From contig NZ_JACTVA010000038.1 of NCBI RefSeq assembly GCF_014490485.1, positions 1 to 56,211 of the forward strand: 56,211 nt of DNA, given 5' to 3'. Under the pieces are notes generated by a model that saw nothing but the letters and a program-made list of their open reading frames with translations, was not told where the DNA came from and did no database searches. The stretch is from Teichococcus aerophilus (GTDB lineage: Bacteria > Pseudomonadota > Alphaproteobacteria > Acetobacterales > Acetobacteraceae). Shown one piece after another: positions 17,462 through 24,359 of the stretch (position 1 is its first letter; the number at the start of each line of letters is the position of its first letter). Made by a program: the position numbers and the translations under genes.

Positions 17462-18468
17462 TGACCAACGCCGCAGGCCAGGTGGCCCACGGGTTCTGGG
17501 GGGCGGTGGGCAACACCCCCCTCATCCGGCTGAAGCGCGCCTCGGACGCCACGGGATGCGAGATCCTGGGCAAGGCGGAATTCATGAACCCGGGCGGCTC
17601 GGTCAAGGACCGCGCCGCCCTCGGCATCCTGCAGGACGCGGTGGACCGCGGGCTGCTGGTGCCCGGTCAGCCAGGGCTGGTGGTGGAAGGCACGGCCGGC
17701 AATACTGGCATCGGCCTCGCCCTGGCCGCCAATGCGCATGGCTGGAAAAGCGTCATCGTCGTGCCGGAAACGCAAAGCCGCGAGAAGCTGGACTACCTGC
17801 GGATGATCGGCGCCGATTTGCGGCTGGTGGCGCCGAAGCCCTTCGCCGACCCTGGCAACTACGTCCACGTCTCCCGCCGCCTGGCGGAGGAGCTGGGCGG
17901 CGTCTGGGCCAACCAGTTCGACAACCAGGCAAATGCCACCGCGCATGAGCGTACCACCGGCCCGGAGATCTGGGCGCAGACCGGCGGGCGGATCGATGCC
18001 TTCACCTGCGCCTGCGGCACCGGCGGCACCCTGGCCGGGACGGCGCGGGCGCTGAAGGCGCAGAACAAGGATATCCGCATCGTGCTGGCGGACCCGGAAG
18101 GCAGCGGGCTCGCCGCCTGGGTCAAGACCGGCACGGTGAAGGCCTCCGCCGGCAACTCCATTACCGAGGGCATCGGCCAGGCGGCGCGCGCGCCTGGCAA
18201 CCTGCAAGGCGCGCCGATCGACGACGCGCTGACCATCCCGGATGCCGAAGCGTTGGAACATGTCTATTCGCTGCTGATCGACGAAGGCATCTCGGTCGGC
18301 GGCAGCGCCGGGCTGAATGTCGCGGCGGCGGTGCGGGTGGCGAAGGACCTGGGCCCCGGGCACACCATCGTCACCGTGCTGTGCGACGGTGGAGCGCGCT
18401 ACCAGTCCAAGCTGTTCAATCCGGATTTCCTGCGGGAAAAGGGACTGCCGACGCCCCCCTGGCTTTGA
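17461..18468 (+). CDS. cysK: Cysteine synthase A (O-acetylserine sulfhydrylase)
   Basis: 335 residues. PLP-binding Lys49 lies in MNPGGSVKDRAA; EGTAGNTGIGLA (76-87) is the substrate loop, with TAGNTG where the common form is TSGNTG; ACGTGGTLAGTARAL is the phosphate-binding loop. It makes cysteine from O-acetylserine and sulfide. A cystathionine beta-synthase-like role cannot be excluded from sequence. Translation is coupled to the peroxiredoxin through TGATG. A composite repeat region follows. Confidence 0.88.
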   Translation: MTNAAGQVAHGFWGAVGNTPLIRLKRASDATGCEILGKAEFMNPGGSVKDRAALGILQDAVDRGLLVPGQPGLVVEGTAGNTGIGLALAANAHGWKSVIVVPETQSREKLDYLRMIGADLRLVAPKPFADPGNYVHVSRRLAEELGGVWANQFDNQANATAHERTTGPEIWAQTGGRIDAFTCACGTGGTLAGTARALKAQNKDIRIVLADPEGSGLAAWVKTGTVKASAGNSITEGIGQAARAPGNLQGAPIDDALTIPDAEALEHVYSLLIDEGISVGGSAGLNVAAAVRVAKDLGPGHTIVTVLCDGGARYQSKLFNPDFLREKGLPTPPWL

Positions 18469-18493
18469 GGGCTGAGGTCTCTGGGAGCGGAGG

Positions 18494-19046
18494 GTCGGGG
18501 AAGGAATTTCCCGGACCCCTTCTTCCATTCTGCGAGTTGGCGTCACGCCTCGGAGTGAGAGCGTATTCTGCTTGATGAGAGTGACGTTGGGCCAGACGGA
18601 CTGAATCCTAAGGCACCGAGTTCGCATCCGACTGAGGGTGGGAAGAAAGGTCAGGGGAAAGAGTTCCCCTGAAACCCCATCTTTTTTCTGTCAGTTGGCG
18701 GAGGGGCTTCAGGACTGTGGGTGCGATCGTGAGAAAGATCGGGGCCACCTAGGCTGAACCATCGGTCCCGGCGGCTATGGACCTCCGGCGCAACCCGGAT
18801 CCGGAAAGCCTGGACGCCCTTACAGCGACACCGGAAGACTCTCAAAAGGAAGATGAGGCCCGGGGAATCCCTTCGCCGGCCTTTCTTGCCCAAGCCGGAT
18901 GTCGATCTGTCCCAGGGCCGCCAGCGTCTGATGGCTCCCCGCACGGCCCATTTTAGCTTCATCATGCACCGGCACTGATGTCTGCAGCGCCCAACTCGCA
19001 GAAAGAGAAGGGGACCGGAGAATTCTCTCCCCGGCCTTCCCTCCCC
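18494..19046. repeat. Composite of paired-hairpin elements, copy E (four terminal hairpins)
   Basis: Fills most of the 684-bp gap between cysK and the ThDP enzyme. Four terminal units occur in the order left, left, right, right: ~18495-18514, 18651-18672, ~18859-18878, 19025-19044. The second has the compensated stem TCAGGGGAA/TTCCCCTGA. The 18651-18878 pair forms one complete element with an imperfect central palindrome near 18768-18793. The flanking outer pieces each carry the same half of the asymmetric core (GGGCC..CTGAA left, its inverse GGCCCATTTTA right), so they are inverted halves rather than one element split by insertion. Confidence 0.8.
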
Positions 19047-19152
19047 GCCCGCCACACCCCGGCACACCCTTCCGAATGCAAACCACCCCCCCCTTGGCGC
19101 AGAGGCGCTTTGGCGCCACGCTCCTGCCCGAGATAAGAGGAGGAGCGCCGTC

Positions 19153-20694
19153 ATGAACGGAGCCGAAAGTCTGGTCCATACGTTGTTGGCCAGTGGGGTG
19201 GACACCTGTTTCGCCAATCCTGGCACCAGCGAGATGCACTTCGTCGCCGCGCTGGACCGGATTCCCGGCATGCGCTGCGTGCTGGGGCTGCAGGAGAACG
19301 TCGTCACCGGCATGGCGGATGGCTACTACCGGATGACCGGCAAGCCGGCGGCGACGCTGCTGCATTGCGGCCCTGGCCTGGCGAACGGCCTGGGCAACCT
19401 GCACAACGCGCGGCGCGCGCGCAGCGGCATCGTCAACATTGTGGGTGACCAGGCGACCTATCACCGCCCGTATGACGCGCAGCTGACCGCGGATACTGAG
19501 GGCTGGGCCCGCCCGGTTTCCGCCTGGACGCGCACGGCGACGGATTCGGCGACGGTGGGCCAGGATGCCGCGGTGGCGGTGCAGGCGGCACGCACGGCAC
19601 CAGGGCAGATCGCGACGCTGATCCTGCCGGCCGATACCGCGTGGAACGAGGGCGGCGTGGTGGCGGATGCCCTGCCGGTGCCGGCCCCGGTGGCGCCGGA
19701 CCCGCAGGCAGTGCGCAACGCCGCACGCGTGCTGCGCGAGAAGAAGAACGTGCTGATCCTGCTGGGCGGTGCCGCTCTGCGTGGACGCACGCAGGCGCTG
19801 GCCTGGCGGGCCGCTGCCGGCACCGGCCAGAAGGTGATGGGCGAGATGTCCAACGCCCGCGTCGAGCACGGCCAGGGCCGCCTGCCGCTGGACCGCGTGC
19901 CCTACCCGGTCGATGCCGCCGTGGCGGCGCTGGCGCCGTACGAGCACCTGATCCTGGTGAACGCCAAGGCGCCGGTCGGCTTCTTCGCCTACCCCGGCAA
20001 GCCCAGCAAGCACTACGCCGAGCATGCGGAAGTGCACGTGCTCAGCCGCTACGAGCAGGATGCCGAGCTGGCCCTGCTGGCGCTGGTGGAAGAGCTGGGC
20101 TCGCCCGAGGTGACGCTGCCGGATCTCGGCCCGCGCCCTGGCCTGGGCCGTGGCGCACCGACCTCGGAAGGCGTGGCGCAGACCGTGGCGGCGCTGATGC
20201 CGGAAGGCAGCATCGTGGTGGATGAGAGCGTGTCCTTCGGCCGCAGCTTCTTTTCCGGCACCCACGCGGCGGCACCGCATGACTGGCTGCAGCTGACCGG
20301 CGGCGCCATCGGCGATGGCATCCCGCTGGCCACCGGCTCGGCGATCGGCGCCGGCGGGCAGCGGCGGGTGGTGAACCTGCAGGCCGATGGCTCGGCCATG
20401 TACACCCTGCAGGGGCTGTGGACCCAGGCGCGGGAGAAGCTGCCGGTCACCACCGTCATCCTGGCCAACCGCAAGTATCAGATCCTGATCGGCGAGTACC
20501 AGAATGTCGGCGCCAACCCGGGCCCGACGGCGATGAATATGCTGGACCTGGGCAACCCGGACCTGAACTGGGTGCACCTGGCCAACGGCATGGGCGTGGA
20601 AGCCGCCCGCGCCACCAGCCTGGAGCAGCTGGGCGACCTGATGGCGCAGTCCTTCGCGCAGGACGGCCCGTTCGTGATCGAGCTCGTGATCTGA
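19153..20694 (+). CDS. Thiamine diphosphate-dependent enzyme, acetolactate synthase large-subunit-like
   Basis: 513 residues with the three-domain ThDP decarboxylase layout. The N-terminal PYR domain has CFANPGTSEMHFVAALD and the catalytic Glu48 (LQENVVTGMADGYYRM). The C-terminal PP domain has QADGSAMYTLQGLW ending at NRKYQIL, the diphosphate/Mg motif in the ADGS variant rather than GDGS. It is shorter than true AHAS (about 560-600) and has no small-subunit gene beside it. A benzoylformate decarboxylase-like or related 2-oxoacid activity is as likely as acetolactate synthesis. Strong site AGAGGAGGAG before ATG. Confidence 0.85.
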   Translation: MNGAESLVHTLLASGVDTCFANPGTSEMHFVAALDRIPGMRCVLGLQENVVTGMADGYYRMTGKPAATLLHCGPGLANGLGNLHNARRARSGIVNIVGDQATYHRPYDAQLTADTEGWARPVSAWTRTATDSATVGQDAAVAVQAARTAPGQIATLILPADTAWNEGGVVADALPVPAPVAPDPQAVRNAARVLREKKNVLILLGGAALRGRTQALAWRAAAGTGQKVMGEMSNARVEHGQGRLPLDRVPYPVDAAVAALAPYEHLILVNAKAPVGFFAYPGKPSKHYAEHAEVHVLSRYEQDAELALLALVEELGSPEVTLPDLGPRPGLGRGAPTSEGVAQTVAALMPEGSIVVDESVSFGRSFFSGTHAAAPHDWLQLTGGAIGDGIPLATGSAIGAGGQRRVVNLQADGSAMYTLQGLWTQAREKLPVTTVILANRKYQILIGEYQNVGANPGPTAMNMLDLGNPDLNWVHLANGMGVEAARATSLEQLGDLMAQSFAQDGPFVIELVI

Positions 20695-20708
20695 ATCACG
20701 GCGGGCCG

Positions 20709-20818
20709 GGGTGAACCGGGGCCTGACGGCTGGGGGTATGAGCACCCCCTGCCGGACTGCAACGGTTCACCCTGCTGAGAGACCGTGGCCGCCGGGCGGC
20801 GAGCCTGCCTCCGGCGGC
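20709..20818 (+). ncRNA. Candidate structured RNA downstream of the ThDP gene
   Basis: Begins 15 nt after the stop codon. A perfect 10-bp outer stem pairs GGGTGAACCG (20709-20718) with CGGTTCACCC (20763-20772). Inside it sits a hairpin 20728-20753: GGC, a T-T mismatch, then GGGGGT, loop ATGAGC and ACCCCC. A second hairpin pairs GCCGCCGG (20788-20795) with CCGGCGGC (20811-20818). No T-run follows, so it is not a simple terminator. Strand is inferred from the ThDP gene; no known riboswitch class fits. Confidence 0.4.
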
Positions 20819-20831
20819 AAGGACCGCCGCC

Positions 20832-20852
20832 AATTGCGACCCGCTCGCAATT
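20832..20852. promoter_or_regulatory. Palindromic operator candidate, site 1
   Basis: AATTGCGA and TCGCAATT are perfect 8-bp arms around a 5-nt spacer, in an AT-rich patch. It has the same TTGCGA-N5-TCGCA layout as site 2, 74 bp downstream. It resembles operators of Fur-superfamily regulators in general shape; the actual protein is unknown. Confidence 0.5.
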
Positions 20853-20905
20853 ATTTTCGGCAAGGGCGTCGATTTCGTTTGACGCGGCGGGGGTGTTGGG
20901 TTCTA

Positions 20906-20922
20906 TTGCGAATAACTCGCAG
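20906..20922. promoter_or_regulatory. Palindromic operator candidate, site 2
   Basis: TTGCGA-ATAAC-TCGCAG, same half-sites and spacing as site 1. It lies directly before the possible small transcript at about 20930-21003. No recognisable protein gene starts downstream on the plus strand for over 500 bp. Confidence 0.5.
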
Positions 20923-20929
20923 TTGCAGA

Positions 20930-21003
20930 TGAAGACCGAAGGGGGCGGCCACCGTCCCACCGCAATCCGGGTCCCGCATTCTTCTCCCGGGCCCCTTCGG
21001 TTT
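20930..21003 (+). ncRNA. Candidate small RNA with terminator-like closing stem
   Basis: CCGAAGGGG (20937-20945) pairs perfectly with CCCCTTCGG followed by TTTTCG (about 20991-21003). Between them, CCGGG and CCCGG at about 20963-20987 can form an inner hairpin. With operator site 2 just upstream, this looks like a short regulated transcript of roughly 75-90 nt. An 83-89 residue ORF overlaps it but resembles nothing. Purely structural evidence. Confidence 0.3.
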
Positions 21004-21143
21004 TCGCCTCTGCAAACGAGATACCGGCCTCTGCCTGCAGGGGAGGCATTGGCCGGGAGCGGGCTGGAGGGATCGGGCGTGACTGCGAACCGCTCGATCC
21101 AAGTCTGATGGCGCCTGAAGGGGGATGTCATCGGGCGACTGAT

Positions 21144-21207
21144 TTGCACACGGGCAGGGTGTGCAACTCCAGCCCGCGCCCCCTTCCTGGGGCCTGCTCC
21201 CAGGAAG
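21144..21207. other. Two perfect hairpins in the gene-free stretch
   Basis: TTGCACAC-N7-GTGTGCAA (21144-21166) is a perfect 8-bp inverted repeat and may be an operator. CTTCCTGGG-N7-CCCAGGAAG (21183-21207) is a perfect 9-bp hairpin without a T-run. Together with 20709-21003 they make the 755-bp gap 20695-21449 unusually rich in inverted repeats. I see no protein gene in it. Confidence 0.5.
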
Positions 21208-21364
21208 CCGGCGCCGGAGCCTTCGGCTACCGTCTCTCCCTGTCCACCACCGGCTGACCGCCTTTGCGGCGAAGCAAACTTCCTGCTTTTGCTACGCTCT
21301 CGTCCCAGGCGGCCACGCACCGGGGCATGTTGCGTTCACGCAGCTTGCTTCCCGTCTCTGTTTG

Positions 21365-21414
21365 GTCGCGTGATTCAGGCTTTGGGTGATTCCACCTCCA
21401 GCCATCACGCTCTA
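21365..21414 (+). repeat. Dispersed ~50-bp intergenic repeat, copy 2
   Basis: GTCGCGTGATTCAGGC at the left and CATCACGCTCTAA at the right, matching copies 1 and 3. It lies about 35 bp before the YciI-like gene start, hence in its 5' region, whereas copy 1 abuts a gene 3' end. Confidence 0.7.
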
Positions 21415-21449
21415 ACCTCCGCGCGTCACACCGCGGAAGGAAGCACCAC

Positions 21450-21755
21450 ATGCCGTTCTTGATCGAAGCCTGGGACAATCCGGACAGCCAGCCTGTGCGT
21501 GCCGGCACGCTCAAGCCGCACCTGGAATTCCTGGCCCAGAACGCCGCCAAGCTGCTGGCCGCCGGTGCCAAGCTGGAGGATGACGGCAAGACCATGCTGG
21601 GCAGCTTTTACATCGTCGATGTTGAGACGCGCGCGGAGGCCGAGGCCTTCCTGGCCGCAGACCCCTTCGCCCAGGCTGGCGTATTCGGCCGCAGCGTCAT
21701 CACTCGCTGGCGCAAGGCGTATCTGGACGGCCAGTGCTACTTGCCGAAAAGCTGA
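21450..21755 (+). CDS. YciI family protein
   Basis: 101 residues, the normal size of the YciI alpha/beta-barrel (ferredoxin-like) family. MPFLIEAWDNPD opens the first strand, HLEFLAQNAAKLLAAGAKLE is the helix containing the conserved active-site-like His, GSFYIVDVETRAEAEAFLAADPF is the second repeat with the family's DPF/DPY turn, and the C-terminus is VITRWRKAYL. Biochemical role unknown; some relatives are dehalogenase-like. GGAAGGAAG gives a strong ribosome site. The gene ends only 7 bp from the convergent GNAT stop, the one convergent junction without a hairpin element. Confidence 0.85.
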   Translation: MPFLIEAWDNPDSQPVRAGTLKPHLEFLAQNAAKLLAAGAKLEDDGKTMLGSFYIVDVETRAEAEAFLAADPFAQAGVFGRSVITRWRKAYLDGQCYLPKS

Positions 21756-21762
21756 GGCGCGG

Positions 21763-22251
21763 TCAGCGCCAATCCCCGGCCACGCCGTCCGCCCGGGCAT
21801 CGTGGCCGGCGGGTGGCAGGTGGATCTCGTGCGTCGCCGTCGCATCCGCCACGGCGTGGAAGCCCAGGCGCAGGTAGAAGGCGGCGGCCGCTGCCGTATC
21901 GGTACGCAGGCGCAGCCGGTGGAAGGCGGTGCCGCGCAGCAGGTGCCGCACCAGCGCGGCGCCGACGCCACGCCCACGCGCCCCGGGCGCGACATAGAGA
22001 TGCCGCAGCCTTCCCACCCCGGCCTGGCGCAAATAGGGGTCCCGGTTCAGGCCGGCGACGCCCAGCAGCCGCGCACCCTCGAAGGCGCCGACCAATTGCT
22101 CGCCGGGCTGGGCAAAGCGATTGGCGCCGCTGTCCCAGTCCCGCATCAGCCGCTCCACGAAGCCGAAGCCTTCCACCAGTGCCGCGTCGCGCAGCGCCGC
22201 CAGCCCCGGCTGGGGCAGCATCAACGGCAGCAGGCGGGGCGGCGGGGTCAT
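21763..22251 (-). CDS. GNAT family N-acetyltransferase
   Basis: 162 residues from ATG 22251; upstream in-frame codons run into the repeat region and look non-coding. Acetyl-CoA motif A is RHLYVAPGARGRGVGAALVR with the R-x-x-G-x-G/A loop (RGRGVG), followed by LRTDTAAAAAFYLRLGFHAV as motif B. GNAT enzymes acetylate amines of small molecules or proteins; the acceptor is unknown. Cytoplasmic. Confidence 0.87.
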   Translation of the reverse strand: MTPPPRLLPLMLPQPGLAALRDAALVEGFGFVERLMRDWDSGANRFAQPGEQLVGAFEGARLLGVAGLNRDPYLRQAGVGRLRHLYVAPGARGRGVGAALVRHLLRGTAFHRLRLRTDTAAAAAFYLRLGFHAVADATATHEIHLPPAGHDARADGVAGDWR

Positions 22252-22274
22252 GGCCGGCAGTATCGCACACGCTT

Positions 22275-22324
22275 GAGCGTGATGAATCGAGAAGGAATCA
22301 CCGAAAGCCTGAATCGCGCGACCC
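22275..22324 (-). repeat. Dispersed ~50-bp intergenic repeat, copy 3 (inverted)
   Basis: Read on the minus strand it carries GTCGCGCGATTCAGGC and CATCACGCTC like copies 1 and 2, with TTCTCGATT in place of the variable right-centre. It lies in the divergent gap between the GNAT and MarR genes. Confidence 0.7.
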
Positions 22325-22334
22325 AACAAAGGTG

Positions 22335-22376
22335 TAGAGCGTGGTGCTTGAACGAATGGGAACGCATCGTGCTCTA
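22335..22376. repeat. Interrupted palindromic repeat (TAGAGC..GCTCTA)
   Basis: TAGAGC (22335-22340) and GCTCTA (22371-22376) bracket 30 nt; the pairing continues imperfectly inward. It shares the GCTCTA end with the dispersed repeat beside it, so it may be a relative. It resembles GAGC-type palindromic repeats common in alphaproteobacteria. Confidence 0.5.
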
Positions 22377-22401
22377 ACAATCCTGGCTTGCCTGTCCTTG
22401 A

Positions 22402-22426
22402 TTAGATGACATATCAACTAATGATA
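22402..22426. promoter_or_regulatory. MarR operator candidate
   Basis: Two overlapping palindromes in an AT-rich island 20-45 bp before the marR ATG. TTAGATGACA/TATCAACTAA (22402-22421) matches its own complement at 8 of 10 arm positions, and TATCA-N5-TGATA (22412-22426) is perfect. Position and shape fit an autorepressor site of the MarR protein encoded immediately downstream. Confidence 0.65.
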
Positions 22427-22445
22427 CGTCACCTTCAGGACCGCC

Positions 22446-22901
22446 ATGCCCCCTGCCCCCGATGCCATGCGGAACGGCTTCGCCATCCTGCTCAGCCAGA
22501 CGGCCCGGCAATGGCGGCGGGCGGTGGATAGGCGGCTGCAACCCTATGGCCTCTCGGAAGCCACCTGGCGGCCGTTGCTGCACCTCGCCCGCGCCGGCGC
22601 GCCGATGCGGCAAAAGGAACTGGCGGCGTCCCTCGGGCTCGACAACTCCTCCGTCGTCCGCACGCTGGATGCCCTGCAGGCCGCCGGGCTGACCGAGCGG
22701 CGGGAAGACCAGGACGACCGCCGGGCCCGCGCCATCGTGCTGACCGAAAGCGGCCACGCCATCGTCGAGCAGGTGGAACAGGTGGCCCGTCAGGTCCGCG
22801 CCGAAACCCTGGCAGGCCTGACCGACCCCGAGCTGGAGACCGCCTACCGCGTGCTGGACCACATCTGCCAGACCCTGGCCGCGGCGGAGCAGCCCGCATG
22901 A
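22446..22901 (+). CDS. MarR family transcriptional regulator
   Basis: 151 residues. Winged helix at ~45-115: GLSEATWRPLLHLARAGAPM, MRQKELAASLGLDNSSVVRT as recognition helix, then the wing ERREDQDDRRARAIVLTESG, whose D-x-R-R is the family signature. The flanking helices make the dimer. It overlaps the MFS gene by ATGA, so regulator and pump are one operon, the usual MarR-type drug-responsive pair. Likely autorepressed through the palindromes just upstream. Confidence 0.92.
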   Translation: MPPAPDAMRNGFAILLSQTARQWRRAVDRRLQPYGLSEATWRPLLHLARAGAPMRQKELAASLGLDNSSVVRTLDALQAAGLTERREDQDDRRARAIVLTESGHAIVEQVEQVARQVRAETLAGLTDPELETAYRVLDHICQTLAAAEQPA

Positions 22902-24094
22902 GCACCACCGCCCCCGCCACCTACCCCCGCGTACCGCTCTGGCTGTTGGCGCTGATCACCTTCAGCGGCACGCTGGCCATGCATATCTTCGTGCCGGCGC
23001 TGCCGCAGGCGGGGGCGGATCTCGGCGCCAGCACGGCGGCGATGCAATCCACCGTCAGCCTGTACATCCTCGGCCTCGCCGTCGGCCAGCTGGCCTATGG
23101 TCCGCTGTCGGACCGCTTCGGGCGGCGGCCGGTGCTGATGGGCGGGCTGGTGCTCTACACCGTCTCCGGCCTCGCCGCCGCCATGGCGCCGGATGCGCAG
23201 GCGCTGATCGCAGCACGGCTGTTTCAGGCACTCGGCGGCTGCGCCGGGCTGGTGCTGGGGCGCGCCATCGTGCGCGATACCGCCGCGCCGCAGGAAGCCG
23301 CCCGCCGGCTGGCGCTGATGAACCTGATGGTCACCGTCGGGCCCGGCCTGGCGCCGCTGGTGGGCGGGGCGCTGGCGGCCTCCGTCGGGTGGCGCTCCAT
23401 CTTCTACGTCCTGTGCGGGCTGGGCGTCGTGAATTTCCTGTTCGCCTGGAAAATGCTGCCGGAAACGGGCCATCCAGGCCCGGCACGTCCAGGCTCCGCC
23501 ACCCTGGCGCAGAACTACCTCAAGCTCATCCGTTCCCGCGCCTTCCTCGGCTATTCCATCGGCGGCGGCTGCGCCACGACCTCGATGTACGCCTTCATCG
23601 CTTCCGCCCCCTTCATCTTCACGCAGGAACTGCACCGGCCGGCGCATGAGGTGGGCATCTACCTCGCCCTGCTGATCTCCGGCGTCTGGCTGGGCAGCAT
23701 GCTGGCCAGCCGGCTCATTTCCCGCATGCCGATCGAGACGGTGCTGGTGCGCGCCAACTGGATCAGCGTCCTCGCCGCCTTCGTGCTGCTGGCCGGTACC
23801 CTGGCCGGGCAACTCAGCGTACCGCTGGCCGTGGGCTGCATGTTCCTGTTCACGCTGGGCGTCGGCACCGCCGCCCCGGCAGCCCTGACCCAGGCCATCA
23901 GCGTGAACCCGCAGGTCATCGGCTCCGCCTCCGGCCTCTACGGCTTCACCCAGATGGCCACAGGCGCCCTCTGCACCGCCCTGGCCGGCGTGGGCCGGGA
24001 CCCGGCCCTCGCCGCCGCCATCATCCTGGCCGTCTCCGGCGTCATCGCCCAGGCCTCGTTCTGGCTGGCGTCGCGTCATCGTGCAGCGGCTTGA
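22898..24094 (+). CDS. Bcr/CflA family multidrug efflux MFS transporter
   Basis: 398 residues with twelve membrane helices. MFS motif A is present in the loop after helix 2 (GPLSDRFGRRPVLMGG), and LGGCAGLVLGRAIVRDTA is the Bcr/CflA-type helix 4 motif. The N-terminal LALITFSGTLAMHIFVPALP is typical of the family. These are proton-driven exporters of drugs such as bicyclomycin or chloramphenicol; actual substrate unknown. Co-transcribed with marR. The 3' end is followed after 16 bp by a paired-hairpin element. Confidence 0.92.
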   Translation: MSTTAPATYPRVPLWLLALITFSGTLAMHIFVPALPQAGADLGASTAAMQSTVSLYILGLAVGQLAYGPLSDRFGRRPVLMGGLVLYTVSGLAAAMAPDAQALIAARLFQALGGCAGLVLGRAIVRDTAAPQEAARRLALMNLMVTVGPGLAPLVGGALAASVGWRSIFYVLCGLGVVNFLFAWKMLPETGHPGPARPGSATLAQNYLKLIRSRAFLGYSIGGGCATTSMYAFIASAPFIFTQELHRPAHEVGIYLALLISGVWLGSMLASRLISRMPIETVLVRANWISVLAAFVLLAGTLAGQLSVPLAVGCMFLFTLGVGTAAPAALTQAISVNPQVIGSASGLYGFTQMATGALCTALAGVGRDPALAAAIILAVSGVIAQASFWLASRHRAAA

Positions 24095-24108
24095 AGGGGG
24101 GGTGTGAA

Positions 24109-24346
24109 GGCTGGGGAAAGAATTCCCCAGACCCCTTCTTTTGCTTTTTCGAGTTTCTGGGCCTGGCTGCTGCTAGCGCAGTCCTGAGATACGGCTGGGT
24201 GCGCCGGAGGCTTATGACCTCCGGCGACTGACGGTTCAGCCCGCGTGGCCCATTGGTAAACATCAAGCAGCGCCCGCTCTCAGTCCTGAAGCGCGCCGCT
24301 AAACTTGCAGAAAAAAGAAGGGGTCCGGGGAATTCCTTCCCCGGCC
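24109..24346. repeat. Paired-hairpin 3'-end element, copy F (238 bp)
   Basis: Between the convergent MFS and histidine kinase genes, 16 nt from the first stop and 15 nt from the second. Left hairpin 24111-24130 has the compensated stem CTGGGGAA/TTCCCCAG; right hairpin is 24325-24344. Central palindrome 24201-24225 is shortened to GCCGGAGG/CCTCCGGC arms. Core in the - orientation. Confidence 0.9.
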
Positions 24347-24359
24347 TTCCTCAAACTCC

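Noticed and set aside
18494-19046. One hairpin element inserted into another
   Set aside because: The two outer pieces carry the same half of the core, inverted, not the two complementary halves expected.
20775-20780. CTGAGA as the hallmark of a TPP riboswitch after the ThDP gene
   Set aside because: The second half of the thi-box (GAACCTGAT, GCGnAGGGA) is missing, and it lies 3' of the gene rather than before one.
20851-21108. Small protein genes of 83-107 codons on either strand of the gene-free locus
   Set aside because: No recognisable motif, no good ribosome site, and the frames run through the palindromes and stems.
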